Shown in pieces: positions 53,855 to 61,771 of a DNA stretch of 64,000 bases. The first letter of the stretch is position 1, and each line of letters starts with the position of its first letter. Source of the stretch: Nostoc sp. KVJ20 (GTDB taxonomy: Bacteria > Cyanobacteriota > Cyanobacteriia > Cyanobacteriales > Nostocaceae). Both the position numbers and the translations under genes were made by a program. The stretch spans positions 1 through 64,000 of the forward strand of contig NZ_KV757676.1 in NCBI RefSeq assembly GCF_001712795.1, written 5' to 3'. The notes beneath the pieces were generated by a model. It searched no databases and was not told the DNA's origin. It saw only the letters and a program-made list of their open reading frames with translations.

Positions 53855-53891
53855 TTCGTAATTCGTAATTCGTAATTCGTAATTCGTAATT
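53852..53891. repeat. Short tandem heptamer repeat (AATTCGT)
   Basis: Five tandem heptamers directly after the PfkB-type kinase stop. Confidence 0.93.
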
Positions 53892-53957
53892 AGTTAAACT
53901 AAGTATCGCTGTGCGCCCTTAATCACGTTATACATATTTTTAGATAGGCCAAATTTA

Positions 53958-54818
53958 ATGAAAGACTTACAAGAAATATTAGCGATCGCTCGTGAGGTTG
54001 GTTGGGGCGCAGCAGATATACTGCGATCGTATTACCACGGCACTGCAAAAGACCCTAATTTAGAAGTTCAATATAAACAGAATGAGCCTGTTACCGTTGC
54101 CGATGTAGCTGTGAGTCAATACATTTTGCAGAAGCTACAAGCAACTTTGGGTAATGAAGATTTTGCTTACATCAGTGAAGAAACCTATCAATCGCCAACT
54201 ACGGGCGCACAGCCTTCCGCCCCTTGGGTATGGATAATTGATCCTTTGGATGGCACACGAGACTTTATCGAAAAAACTGGAGACTATGCGGTTCACATTG
54301 CTTTAGTCAAGGAAATGCGCCCAGTGTTGGCAGTAGTGGCAGTACCAGAGGCGGAAAAATTGTATTACGCTACCAAAGGCGGGGGGACATTTGTAGAAAC
54401 CCGTGGTAAATCTGTTCCTTTGCAAGTGTCATCAGGTAAAAGAGTTGAGGACTTAACTTTAGTCGTGAGTCGCTCTCACCGTAACCAACGCTTAGATCAC
54501 TTACTACAACACCTACCCTGTCAAAATCATAAATCTGTGGGTAGTGTAGGCTGCAAAATCGCCACCATTGTCGAGCAACAGGCAGATATCTACATTTCTC
54601 TTTCCGGCAAGTCTGCGCCCAAAGATTGGGATATGGCAGCCCCAGAACTTATATTAACCGAAGCAGGTGGTAAATTTACCCACTTTGACGGCACTCCGTT
54701 GCAGTATAACACTGGTGATATCAATCAATGGGGAGGTTTGTTCGCTAGTAACGGTGAATATCACGAATTACTGTGTAAGAAAGCAGAAGGAATCTTAGCG
54801 CAGTTTGACCATAGCTAA
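53958..54818 (+). CDS. Inositol monophosphatase family / 3'(2'),5'-bisphosphate nucleotidase (CysQ-like)
   Basis: This is a 286-residue metal-dependent phosphatase. ISEETYQ and VWIIDPLDGTRDFI hold the metal-binding Glu and DPLDGT motifs, and APKDWDMAAPELILTEAGGKFT is the C-terminal WDxAAxE motif. The insertion VSRSHRNQRLDHLLQHLP and the N-terminus (EILAIAREVGWGAADILRSYY) favour the CysQ/BPNT branch over plain inositol monophosphatase, so the natural substrate is probably 3'-phosphoadenosine 5'-phosphate from sulfate assimilation, but this is inferred. The ATG at 53958 opens directly into the first helix. It lies after a PfkB-type kinase but their spacing of about 100 bases leaves operon structure open. 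Confidence 0.9.
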   Translation: MKDLQEILAIAREVGWGAADILRSYYHGTAKDPNLEVQYKQNEPVTVADVAVSQYILQKLQATLGNEDFAYISEETYQSPTTGAQPSAPWVWIIDPLDGTRDFIEKTGDYAVHIALVKEMRPVLAVVAVPEAEKLYYATKGGGTFVETRGKSVPLQVSSGKRVEDLTLVVSRSHRNQRLDHLLQHLPCQNHKSVGSVGCKIATIVEQQADIYISLSGKSAPKDWDMAAPELILTEAGGKFTHFDGTPLQYNTGDINQWGGLFASNGEYHELLCKKAEGILAQFDHS

Positions 54819-55213
54819 TAGGGTACTTGAGGATGAATATTTTGGAATTTGCTTTTAAAAAAGTTAGTTATGGTATGATTGCCCCCATTGCCGATAATAA
54901 TCTTTACCTTTTAGTCCACAGCTTAATTTTCAAAACACTAAATATCTGGGCGATCGCTAGTTAATTCCGATTTCCTGTTAAAAGTGTAACTTTTATAGTA
55001 CAAGCAACAAAAGCCAGTCAATGGAGAAGTCTGCAAACCTCCCCTAAAGGTTTGATTTGTGAATAAAATTCACTATAAGACGATATTCAAAGGCTAAAGG
55101 CTGTGTTACACTCATGGACATAAAGATTATTTTCGGTTGAGTAACTAGTTTTGATTTCTAAAAACCGTCTCTCCGAATTTAACTCTCTACACTCCCTGAA
55201 TTCGGAGATTTCT
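54819..55213. other. 395-bp region with long rbp leader
   Basis: The distal part is an rbp 5' untranslated region. A 43-codon frame at 54833-54964 was noticed and rejected. TTATTTTCGGTTGAGTAACT (about 55127-55146) precedes the Shine-Dalgarno hairpin. Confidence 0.6.
55170..55208 (+). promoter_or_regulatory. Hairpin that sequesters the rbp Shine-Dalgarno
   Basis: TCTCCGAATT (55170-55179) is perfectly complementary to AATTCGGAGA (55199-55208). The GGAG (55204-55207) that serves the ATG at 55214 is inside the stem. The 19-base loop could allow two additional pairs including a G-T. A temperature- or protein-responsive role is inferred. Confidence 0.7.
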
Positions 55214-55525
55214 ATGTCAATTTACGTCGGGAACCTGTCCTATCAGGTTACAGAAGAGGACCTAAAGCAGGCTTTTGCAGAATACGGAACAGTAAATCGT
55301 GTTCAACTACCCACAGATCGGGAAACAGGCCGGCCGCGTGGGTTCGCTTTTGTGGAAATGGAATCAGACACACAAGAACAAGCTGCCATTGATGCACTTG
55401 ATGGTGCGGAATGGATGGGGCGTGACTTGAAAGTGAACAAAGCTAAACCTCGTGAGGAAAGAAGCAGTTCTCCTCGTGGTAGCTGGGGTGGCGGTAATGC
55501 CCGCCGCAACAATGATCGCTACTAA
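55214..55525 (+). CDS. rbp: Cyanobacterial RRM RNA-binding protein (Rbp)
   Basis: From the ATG at 55214 this is a 103-residue protein with one RNA recognition motif. RNP2 IYVGNLSYQ is at residues 3-11 and RNP1 RGFAFVEM at about 41-48; a short Ser/Gly/Arg tail (SSPRGSWGGGNARRN) follows. An upstream in-frame start at 55151 would add 21 residues lying within the untranslated leader and is rejected because GGAG is six bases before 55214. Cyanobacterial Rbp proteins of this type are known to be cold-induced in Anabaena, and to precede rpsU as here. A 9-bp hairpin separates the two genes. The paralogue number cannot be fixed. Confidence 0.95.
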   Translation: MSIYVGNLSYQVTEEDLKQAFAEYGTVNRVQLPTDRETGRPRGFAFVEMESDTQEQAAIDALDGAEWMGRDLKVNKAKPREERSSSPRGSWGGGNARRNNDRY

Positions 55526-55556
55526 GTCGATTCGTTAAAGTTTCACATTTAGAGTC

Positions 55557-55592
55557 TCCAGCAGATAAAGCCAAAGGCTCCACTCTGCTGGA
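55557..55592 (+). terminator. Hairpin between rbp and rpsU
   Basis: TCCAGCAGA (55557-55565) pairs exactly with TCTGCTGGA (55584-55592), followed by ATATTTTATTT. An inner AGCC/GGCT stem is also possible. It may terminate or attenuate transcription into rpsU. Confidence 0.75.
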
Positions 55593-55659
55593 ATATTTTA
55601 TTTGGTATCTAGTCTTGAACTATTCATCCACTATTCATCCATATTAAGGAGGAATGAGA

Positions 55660-55854
55660 ATGACACAAGTAGTTTTAGGGGAGAATGAAGGTATTGAATC
55701 AGCCTTGAGAAGATTTAAGCGGGAAGTTTCTAAAGCAGGAATTTTCCAAGATATGAGAAAAAAGCGTCACTTCGAGACGCCGATAGAAAAAGAGAAGCGT
55801 AAAGCAATTGCTAGGCACAAGCAACGTCGTCAACAACGTTCTCGCTTCAATTAA
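55660..55854 (+). CDS. rpsU: 30S ribosomal protein S21
   Basis: From the ATG at 55660 this is a 64-residue protein MTQVVLGENEGIESALRRF followed by KREVSKAGIFQDMRKKRHFETPIEKEKRK and a basic tail, the S21 signature. AAGGAGG at 55646-55652 is seven bases before this ATG but only one base before the ATG at 55654, which decides the start. S21 is a late-assembling small-subunit protein near the anti-Shine-Dalgarno. Its coupling to an RNA-binding protein gene, with a hairpin between, is known from Anabaena-type cyanobacteria and is linked to cold response. Confidence 0.97.
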   Translation: MTQVVLGENEGIESALRRFKREVSKAGIFQDMRKKRHFETPIEKEKRKAIARHKQRRQQRSRFN

Positions 55855-56146
55855 AAAGTCCCAGCAAATTTGCCCTTCGATTTCACATCTAGCCAGCATC
55901 TCTTCATTGTTGCCATATCTTTGCCAAGTCACAAGTAATTAGGCATACATCAACATCAATCAATAAATAAATAACACTGTTCGTAGTAGCGCTGAAAATT
56001 AATACAGCGCTACTAGGCATAATTAAACATACCCTCTGTTCCATTTGTGGAACTTGTAGCAATATAAATGTATCTATGTTCCTCTATACCGATAAAGTAT
56101 TGTAGTTATGGTGCGTCTGCAATAGTTGGCTCTGGATTTTAAAAAA

Positions 56147-56869
56147 ATGTTACGACTTTATCATTTATTACTAGGTTCTATTTTGTTGGTATCAATACCG
56201 CTGGGAGCCAAATTTGTTCTCCCCCAATTTTCTCCACCTAAAGTCATAAAACCCTCTGGCGTTGCAAAACTTCCTAATCCGAATGAGGGAAATATCTGGC
56301 AGAAAATCCTGGGAAATGCTACTGCTCCAACTAACTGGCAAGTTTCTGCTTGTGAGGGAAATGCACCCCTGTTGTGTGTCTCCTCTAAAGGGAAACGTTT
56401 GGGTACAGTTGAGATTAACATTTACCCACTAGCAAATAATGAGGATTTCCGAAATAAACTCGTAGCAGCGGGTATTCCAACTGCTTCCCAAGTGGACTAC
56501 CAAAGTACCAAATACCAAACCCAGGTATTACCAGTACTTAAGACTTGGGTTGTAGATCACTATACTGCGTTTGCGAAAGATCGTCAGGGTGAATATGGCA
56601 AAGAGATTACTTTCTCAGCCTACCCACCACAACCAGTACCCATTGGTAAGCTTCAGGGAATCCGCTATGGGTTCGCTGGACTCAAGGAACAAGGTGGAGT
56701 AAAAGAGCAACACATCGGTCATGTTGCCTTTGATGGCAGTAAACTTTACGTAATTACCACTGCATTTGACACAGGTACGCAAACAGGTAAATTTGAAAAA
56801 CTGGAAAACTTGGCTATTTTTCAACCTTACTTATATGCGATCGCATCTGATCTACGTTTACCCCAATAG
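56147..56869 (+). CDS. Exported hypothetical protein
   Basis: From the ATG at 56147 this is a 240-residue protein; a TTG seven codons upstream is unlikely. LYHLLLGSILLVSIPLGAKF is a signal anchor or signal peptide, followed by a proline-rich linker and a roughly 190-residue soluble domain with WQVSACEGNAPLLCVSSKGKRLGTVEINIYPL, then HIGHVAFDGSKLYVITTAFDT. It has a possible disulfide pair (ACEGNAPLLC). I do not recognise a family. It is transcribed alone and followed by GGGGACT-type repeats, and it converges on a minus-strand hypothetical gene. Confidence 0.8.
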   Translation: MLRLYHLLLGSILLVSIPLGAKFVLPQFSPPKVIKPSGVAKLPNPNEGNIWQKILGNATAPTNWQVSACEGNAPLLCVSSKGKRLGTVEINIYPLANNEDFRNKLVAAGIPTASQVDYQSTKYQTQVLPVLKTWVVDHYTAFAKDRQGEYGKEITFSAYPPQPVPIGKLQGIRYGFAGLKEQGGVKEQHIGHVAFDGSKLYVITTAFDTGTQTGKFEKLENLAIFQPYLYAIASDLRLPQ

Positions 56870-56872
56870 GCC

Positions 56873-56951
56873 TTGGAGATTGGGTATTAGAGATCAGGTA
56901 TTGGGTAATCTTCCCAGTTCCCAGTCCCCAGTCCCCAGTCCCCAGTCCCCA
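56873..56951. repeat. Short tandem repeats (GGGTATT/CCCAGTC)
   Basis: GGAGATTGGGTATTAGAGAT repeats, then four tandem CCCAGTC heptamers. Confidence 0.85.
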
Positions 56952-56956
56952 TCAAC

Positions 56957-57844
56957 CTAAATCTCAGCTACCGCTCGTTCAATCAAGCGATGTGCCAAAG
57001 TTTGCGTACCAGTGTGTTCATAATAATTTGTTGATACATCCAGGAACGCCGCGAGGTAGTCTAACTTGTCATCAGCAATATCGACAAAACTTTGCAAATT
57101 GCTAACTACCTTTTGTGGCGTTAAATTATTAGCGCTAACTAACCCACTCATCCAACCTTTAACTGAGTCAAAGCTCTCACCGATAAAGTTAAGCTTACTA
57201 CCAGCATTGTTTCCTGGAATTACGTCTTTGATGTTTTGGAAAGTCGAGTTTTGTTCTAACTCCTGTGGATTTGTTTGATTAATCCCGGATATTGCTTTGC
57301 TGATGAAGTCTGGGCCCAAAGGTATCAAACCATCAACACAAACTAATGCCACCATGCGAATGAGTGACTCACCACTATACTCACCTAAAGAGGCGACAAA
57401 ATCCCCAATACTGTCTCCAGGAATACCGTTAATTTGACAGAAGGCTACTAACTCAGCCACTAATTTTAATGTCAGATCGATGGTTTGGGCTTTATCAGGT
57501 TTGGGAGTGACAGAGTTTAAAAAACCCAATAAAGGAATTTTCTCGCCAACTTTGTTAGCTAAAGCTGCTGCACCAAGCGCTCTATCTGTAGCATCAACGG
57601 TTTGATAAAGCCACAAAGCTGTTTGGTATCCTTGGGATTTGTCGTTGAATAGATAAATTGCTCTTTCGCCAATTTGCTGAATTAAATCTTCGTCGTCTTC
57701 GCCAGTGACAGTCTTAATGGTGTTGACAAAGCCAACAGTATTTTGCCACTGACCAGGAGCAACAAAATCGAGGGATTTTAACATAGAAACAGTCAAGCCG
57801 CCAGTTGGCAATTGATCAACCAACTCAACAATCGATTTGCCCAT
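56957..57844 (-). CDS. Conserved hypothetical protein, all-helical
   Basis: This is a 295-residue protein without signal peptide or membrane helix. It reads IVELVDQLPTGGLTVSMLKSLDFV, then VGFVNTIKTVTGEDDEDLIQQIGERAIYLFNDKS, ALWLYQTVDATDRALGAAALANKVGEKIPLLGFL and a helix-rich remainder. Acidic and helical throughout; no motif I can name. Start ATG at 57844 is supported by AAGGAGATTT upstream on the minus strand. The lipoprotein gene lies just upstream on the same strand (49 bases between), so the two may be cotranscribed. Function unknown. Confidence 0.8.
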   Translation of the reverse strand: MGKSIVELVDQLPTGGLTVSMLKSLDFVAPGQWQNTVGFVNTIKTVTGEDDEDLIQQIGERAIYLFNDKSQGYQTALWLYQTVDATDRALGAAALANKVGEKIPLLGFLNSVTPKPDKAQTIDLTLKLVAELVAFCQINGIPGDSIGDFVASLGEYSGESLIRMVALVCVDGLIPLGPDFISKAISGINQTNPQELEQNSTFQNIKDVIPGNNAGSKLNFIGESFDSVKGWMSGLVSANNLTPQKVVSNLQSFVDIADDKLDYLAAFLDVSTNYYEHTGTQTLAHRLIERAVAEI

Positions 57845-57892
57845 AAAAATCTCCTTATTTAGGTTTTGTTATCTGAATGTTCGTAGTGCAAA

Positions 57893-58402
57893 TCATTTCA
57901 GTTTAGCGAGACCATCAAGATTAAACTTCTCTAGCCAATCTGCGCGATCGCTAGCTGTAAATGACGGATCGCGGGAAAGTGCTTTTACTTGGTACTTTCC
58001 TACTAAAATTGCAGTTTGCGTCTTACCAACTTCTACTGCGGGATAACCGCCAATTTTTTTGGTACTATTCGAGAACTTTGCTGCTGCACTAGGTGTGCTG
58101 GTAGTATCAGAAATAGACAGCACCGCTATATCTTTACCGCCTTTTTTCAACTTCGCTTCCGCAAAGCCTTTTTTCTCTTGGGTATAGACGCGCTGGTAGC
58201 CATCACCCGCATTTGGGAAAAATTTATTAAATTCGCTACCCTGAGTTGCGGTTTTAGCTACCGATTGACCTCTTTTTTGTTGAGTGCTTTCTTTTTGCGC
58301 TTGGTCAAAACGTCCAGGTGTTGTTGGCGCACAGGCTGTTGTCAGTAACATAACTGACAGCAACAAAGCAACTACTACCCTCCGCCCACGATGTAAAATC
58401 AT
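57893..58402 (-). CDS. Putative lipoprotein of unknown function
   Basis: This is a 169-residue protein with a bacterial lipoprotein signal: MILHRGRRVVVALLLSVMLL ends TTAC-APTTPG, giving the lipobox LTTAC with lipidation expected on C24. The mature part is a beta-rich single domain (NAGDGYQRVYTQEKKGFAEAKLKKGGKDIAVLSISDTT, IGGYPAVEVGKTQTAILVGKYQVKALS). I do not recognise a family. It lies upstream of the helical hypothetical on the same strand, which suggests a linked function at the membrane, unproven. The next gene on this strand is psbA further upstream, with a clear terminator in between. Confidence 0.85.
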   Translation of the reverse strand: MILHRGRRVVVALLLSVMLLTTACAPTTPGRFDQAQKESTQQKRGQSVAKTATQGSEFNKFFPNAGDGYQRVYTQEKKGFAEAKLKKGGKDIAVLSISDTTSTPSAAAKFSNSTKKIGGYPAVEVGKTQTAILVGKYQVKALSRDPSFTASDRADWLEKFNLDGLAKLK

Positions 58403-58589
58403 TCTCGATTTCTCCTTATACTTGAGCTTTGAGGCAATTATCGGCGCTGCGAGTAATTTTTACCCGTAAAATTTACTTTTTGATAATTATTGCCTCAATT
58501 TTCAACTATAGCGGTCTAATTTTGATTATCAATATTTTTGCACTTCAAAAAAATTTTCAGTGGCATGTTCAACGTACCAACTAACCCAA

Positions 58590-58625
58590 TAAAAAAACGC
58601 CCCCCTTTCGGGAGAGCGTCTTTTA
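58590..58625 (-). terminator. Rho-independent terminator of psbA
   Basis: On the minus strand ACGCTCTCCC-GAAA-GGGGGGCGT is followed by seven T residues. It is a strong GC-rich stem with a GAAA loop, 40-70 bases after the psbA stop. Confidence 0.9.
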
Positions 58626-58663
58626 CTTATAGATAAGGATGAAGAGAGTATCTCAGATTATGA

Positions 58664-59746
58664 TTAACCGTTGATAGCAGGAGCGGTAAGAGCTACAGGA
58701 GCAGAATCACCAGCAGCCAAATCTAGAGGGAAGTTGTGAGCGTTACGCTCGTGCATTACTTCCATACCCAGGTTAGCGCGGTTGATTACATCTGCCCAAG
58801 TTGCAATCACACGACCTTCAGAGTCAATGATTGATTGGTTGAAGTTGAAACCGTTCAAGTTGAACGCCATTGTGCTTACACCCAAGGCGGTGAACCAGAT
58901 TCCGATTACAGGCCATGCTGCTAAGAAGAAGTGCAGTGAGCGGCTGTTGTTGAAAGAAGCGTATTGGAAGATTAGACGACCGAAGTAACCGTGGGCTGCA
59001 ACGATGTTGTAGGTTTCTTCTTCTTGACCGAATTTGTAACCGTAGTTTTGTGATTCGGTTTCGGTTGTTTCACGAACCAAGGAAGATGTAACCAAAGAAC
59101 CGTGCATCGCAGAGAATAAACTTCCGCCGAATACACCTGCTACACCGAGTTGGTGGAAGGGGTGCATCAAGATGTTGTGTTCTGCTTGGAACACGATCAT
59201 GAAGTTGAATGTTCCTGAGATACCCAAGGGCATACCATCAGAGAATGAACCTTGTCCGATTGGATATACCAAGAAGACTGCGGTTGCTGCTGCTACTGGT
59301 GCAGAATATGCGATCGCAATCCAAGGACGCATTCCTAAGCGGTAGGATAGTTCCCATTCACGACCCATGTAGCAGAATACGCCAATCAGGAAGTGGAAAA
59401 CTACTAGTTGGTAAGGGCCGCCGTTGTACAACCACTCATCAAGAGAAGCTGCTTCCCAAATCGGGTAGAAGTGCAAACCAATTGCGTTGGAGGAAGGAAC
59501 AACTGCACCAGAGATGATGTTGTTTCCGTAAATCAAGGAACCTGCTACTGGTTCACGGATACCATCGATGTCTACTGGAGGAGCGGCGATGAAGGCGATT
59601 ACGAAGCAAGCGGTTGCGGCTAGCAAGGTTGGAATCATTACTACGCCGAACCAACCGATGTAAATCCGGTTGTTGGTGCTGGTGATCCATTCGCAGAATC
59701 GATCCCATACGTTGGCGCTTTCGCGACGTTGTAAGGTTGTTGTCAT
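58664..59746 (-). CDS. psbA: Photosystem II D1 protein
   Basis: This is a 360-residue D1 reaction-centre protein with five transmembrane helices. Recognisable are Y161/D170 region segments, EHNILMHPFHQLGVAGVFGG (H198/H215 region), and the C-terminus VMHERNAHNFPLDLA ending at A344 (manganese ligands H332, E333, H337, D342, A344). The 16-residue tail AGDSAPVALTAPAING is the processing extension removed by CtpA. Residue 130 is Glu (MGRE130WELS), the form generally associated with high-light D1 variants in cyanobacteria, where Gln marks the other type. D1 carries the P680, pheophytin and QB sites in thylakoids. It is transcribed alone with its own terminator. Confidence 0.99.
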   Translation of the reverse strand: MTTTLQRRESANVWDRFCEWITSTNNRIYIGWFGVVMIPTLLAATACFVIAFIAAPPVDIDGIREPVAGSLIYGNNIISGAVVPSSNAIGLHFYPIWEAASLDEWLYNGGPYQLVVFHFLIGVFCYMGREWELSYRLGMRPWIAIAYSAPVAAATAVFLVYPIGQGSFSDGMPLGISGTFNFMIVFQAEHNILMHPFHQLGVAGVFGGSLFSAMHGSLVTSSLVRETTETESQNYGYKFGQEEETYNIVAAHGYFGRLIFQYASFNNSRSLHFFLAAWPVIGIWFTALGVSTMAFNLNGFNFNQSIIDSEGRVIATWADVINRANLGMEVMHERNAHNFPLDLAAGDSAPVALTAPAING

Positions 59747-59799
59747 TGTTTTATAAGTGCGGTTAGTTATTTATGAATCAGGCGGTTTCGTCTTTGCCT

Positions 59800-59835
59800 G
59801 TGAAAACACTTTACACTGCTTTACAATTTTTAATC
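59800..59835 (-). promoter_or_regulatory. Possible psbA promoter
   Basis: On the minus strand TTGATT and TAAAGT are 18 bases apart (within 59805-59840), about 60 bases before the ATG. This is a weak sigma-70 type match, plausible by position only. Confidence 0.35.
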
Positions 59836-59997
59836 AACTTTTATTACTTCAGTAAACCTGATGCGAGTTATTAGTTTTGCTTATTTAAGTCTCTGGTGTT
59901 AGCGCCCAAAAGATAAAATAGAAAGGAACATTATTGTTATTAACTCTGAATAAAGAGTTGATATTGATTATTACCAAAATTAGGAGGGGAGGTGTGC

Positions 59998-60360
59998 ATG
60001 ACAATTACTCTAAATCACACCATAGTGCCCGCACATGACAAAGAAGCATCAGCAAGGTTCTTTGCAAAAATTTTTGGCTTAGAGGTCGAGGTTCCCGTTG
60101 GCCACTTTGCTGCTGTACATATTAATGATGTGCTGACGCTAGACTTCGCTGACGCTGAAACATTCGAGTCCCATCATTATGCCTTCCATGTCAGTGATGA
60201 GGAGTTTGATGCAATTTTTACACGTATTAAAGAGGCGGGTATTGAGTACAGTAGCGACCCGATGCATCAAAATAAAGGACAAATTAACCACAGGAAGGAA
60301 GGTCGCGGCTTCTATTTCTATGATCCCAATGGTCATAACTTAGAACTGTTGACCAAATAA
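59998..60360 (+). CDS. VOC (glyoxalase/bleomycin resistance) family protein
   Basis: From the ATG at 59998 this is a 120-residue VOC-fold protein; a GTG two codons upstream is possible, but GGGAGG and AGGAGG lie at proper distance for the ATG. MTITLNHTIVPAHDKEASARFFAKIFGLEVEVPVGHFAAV begins with a beta-alpha-beta unit, and GRGFYFYDPNGHNLELLTK is the typical closing motif with a metal-binding Glu. HYAFHVSDEEFDAIFTRI is the middle strand. The reaction is not evident; the family includes lyases, dioxygenases and resistance proteins. It is a single-gene unit ending in a hairpin terminator. Confidence 0.9.
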   Translation: MTITLNHTIVPAHDKEASARFFAKIFGLEVEVPVGHFAAVHINDVLTLDFADAETFESHHYAFHVSDEEFDAIFTRIKEAGIEYSSDPMHQNKGQINHRKEGRGFYFYDPNGHNLELLTK

Positions 60361-60365
60361 TTACG

Positions 60366-60405
60366 AATTCGTAATACTTGCTACAAACGAGGATTACGAA
60401 TTTTT
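60366..60405 (+). terminator. Terminator after the VOC gene
   Basis: AATTCGTAAT (60366-60375) and ATTACGAATT (60393-60402) form a perfect 10-bp stem followed by TTT. The arms are also AATTCGT repeat units. Confidence 0.65.
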
Positions 60406-60411
60406 CATGCA

Positions 60412-61719
60412 TTACTTCTTTACTAAAAAATATGCTGTAGCATACTCAGGCAATTGGCTGATATTCTGGCTAAATTCTTTTTGACTCTTAAAAATACCTG
60501 CCAAAAAATCGAGTTGATAAAGATTGGGTAAAAAGGCTCCGCCTGTATCAGCCATAACTCCCATTTGTAGATGTTTGCGACCACCTTTAGTATGCTCAAT
60601 AATAATCACTTTACCTAAACCAATATTCAGCACATCTCCAGCAAAGGTTACTCCTGGTTTAATGGAGATTTTGGCATCTATTTTGTATCCATAACCTTTA
60701 ATGGCATCAACCTCTCTAAAATACCAATAACGCTTTTGGGCTGTTGCTTTCAATCCGCGAATATAAGACATTCCATTATTTCTATCTACATTAAAAAATG
60801 CCTTATAACCATCTGTAAAGTTAATCAGAACTGTTCCTTGCATCAGTGCCTCTTCTAAGCCAGTTCTGGTTAAATAAGCGAGACTTTGAACTTTACCAAA
60901 TTCTCTACCACCTGGTTCGTAAATCCCAGATAAAACATCCTGTTTTGTATATCTAGTATAGAATTTATCAGTAATTGAGTTTTCTTTTAGGCTATAAATT
61001 GGTGTATTGTAAGTAGAGTTTTTTTCGCGAGAACCAGTGTGAGTAAATACAGCATATTTGGTAATTCGTAATTGCTTTTGTTTTTTGTTTTTTGGGTTAT
61101 GGGCAGTCCACTTGATAACTCTAAAATTGTTATTAATAAACTTCGGGTCTTGTAACCGAGTCGCTCGATTATTAGCAATATCTTCCTTTAAAACAACAAT
61201 CATGAAGTCCAAAGTTTTGAGAACATCTGCTACAGTAACTCCTTGAGTAGCAAGTATTCCTGTACGCAGAATATCTGGGTCTTCTGAACCATGATCTTGA
61301 AAATATTTTCTAGTATTAACGAGAACGGTTAATAAATCTCCTTGATTGAAGTTCACCTTACTACTGGGCAGTTTGACTGGGGTAACAACCTGGCTGCCAT
61401 TAATACTAAATTTATATTTTTTGAATTCATCGACAACTGGATAGGGTGCAGATGCAGCTAACAAATCCTGCTGAGATGAAAAAGCATTTTCCTTGCCTAT
61501 GGTTTCATCAGATGTTTGTTGATCAACAAATTGATTTGAGGTGAGGGAAATTTGTGATTGAAGTGGGGCAAAATTTTCTTGCTCAGTCAAAGACTGATCT
61601 TGTTGGGCTAGCTGTTTAGTTTTTGACTGACTATATAGATAGCTACTGGCTAAACTTGCAAGTAATAAGGCCACACAACCTACTGTGAGGCGGAATTTTT
61701 GGTTAAATAAAATTTTCAT
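60412..61719 (-). CDS. Exported protein with MltA-3D-like C-terminal domain
   Basis: This is a 435-residue protein with a signal anchor (LTVGCVALLLASLASSYLYSQ) and a polar linker to about residue 100. A middle domain with VTVADVLKTLDFMIVVLKEDIANN leads to LVINFTDGYKAFFNVDR-type strands. The C-terminal segment contains MADTGGAFLPNLYQLDFLAG, which resembles the 3D domain of MltA-like lytic transglycosylases, where DTGGA-x(n)-D-x-F is the catalytic Asp motif (QDTGGAIKG...IDLF). Family membership is inferred from that motif only. It would act on peptidoglycan in the periplasm. murG lies next on the same strand but 50 bases upstream of its start, so they may form one unit. Confidence 0.75.
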   Translation of the reverse strand: MKILFNQKFRLTVGCVALLLASLASSYLYSQSKTKQLAQQDQSLTEQENFAPLQSQISLTSNQFVDQQTSDETIGKENAFSSQQDLLAASAPYPVVDEFKKYKFSINGSQVVTPVKLPSSKVNFNQGDLLTVLVNTRKYFQDHGSEDPDILRTGILATQGVTVADVLKTLDFMIVVLKEDIANNRATRLQDPKFINNNFRVIKWTAHNPKNKKQKQLRITKYAVFTHTGSREKNSTYNTPIYSLKENSITDKFYTRYTKQDVLSGIYEPGGREFGKVQSLAYLTRTGLEEALMQGTVLINFTDGYKAFFNVDRNNGMSYIRGLKATAQKRYWYFREVDAIKGYGYKIDAKISIKPGVTFAGDVLNIGLGKVIIIEHTKGGRKHLQMGVMADTGGAFLPNLYQLDFLAGIFKSQKEFSQNISQLPEYATAYFLVKK

Positions 61720-61771
61720 AACCTGGAGAATAAATTCCTATTGTCTTTTACTATCTTAAATTTTGAATCTT

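Noticed and set aside
54833..54964. 43-codon frame beginning MNILEFAFKKVSYG after the CysQ-like gene
   Set aside because: The GAGG is adjacent to the start with no spacing, no family is recognised, and a HIP1 site lies in it. Chance is likely.
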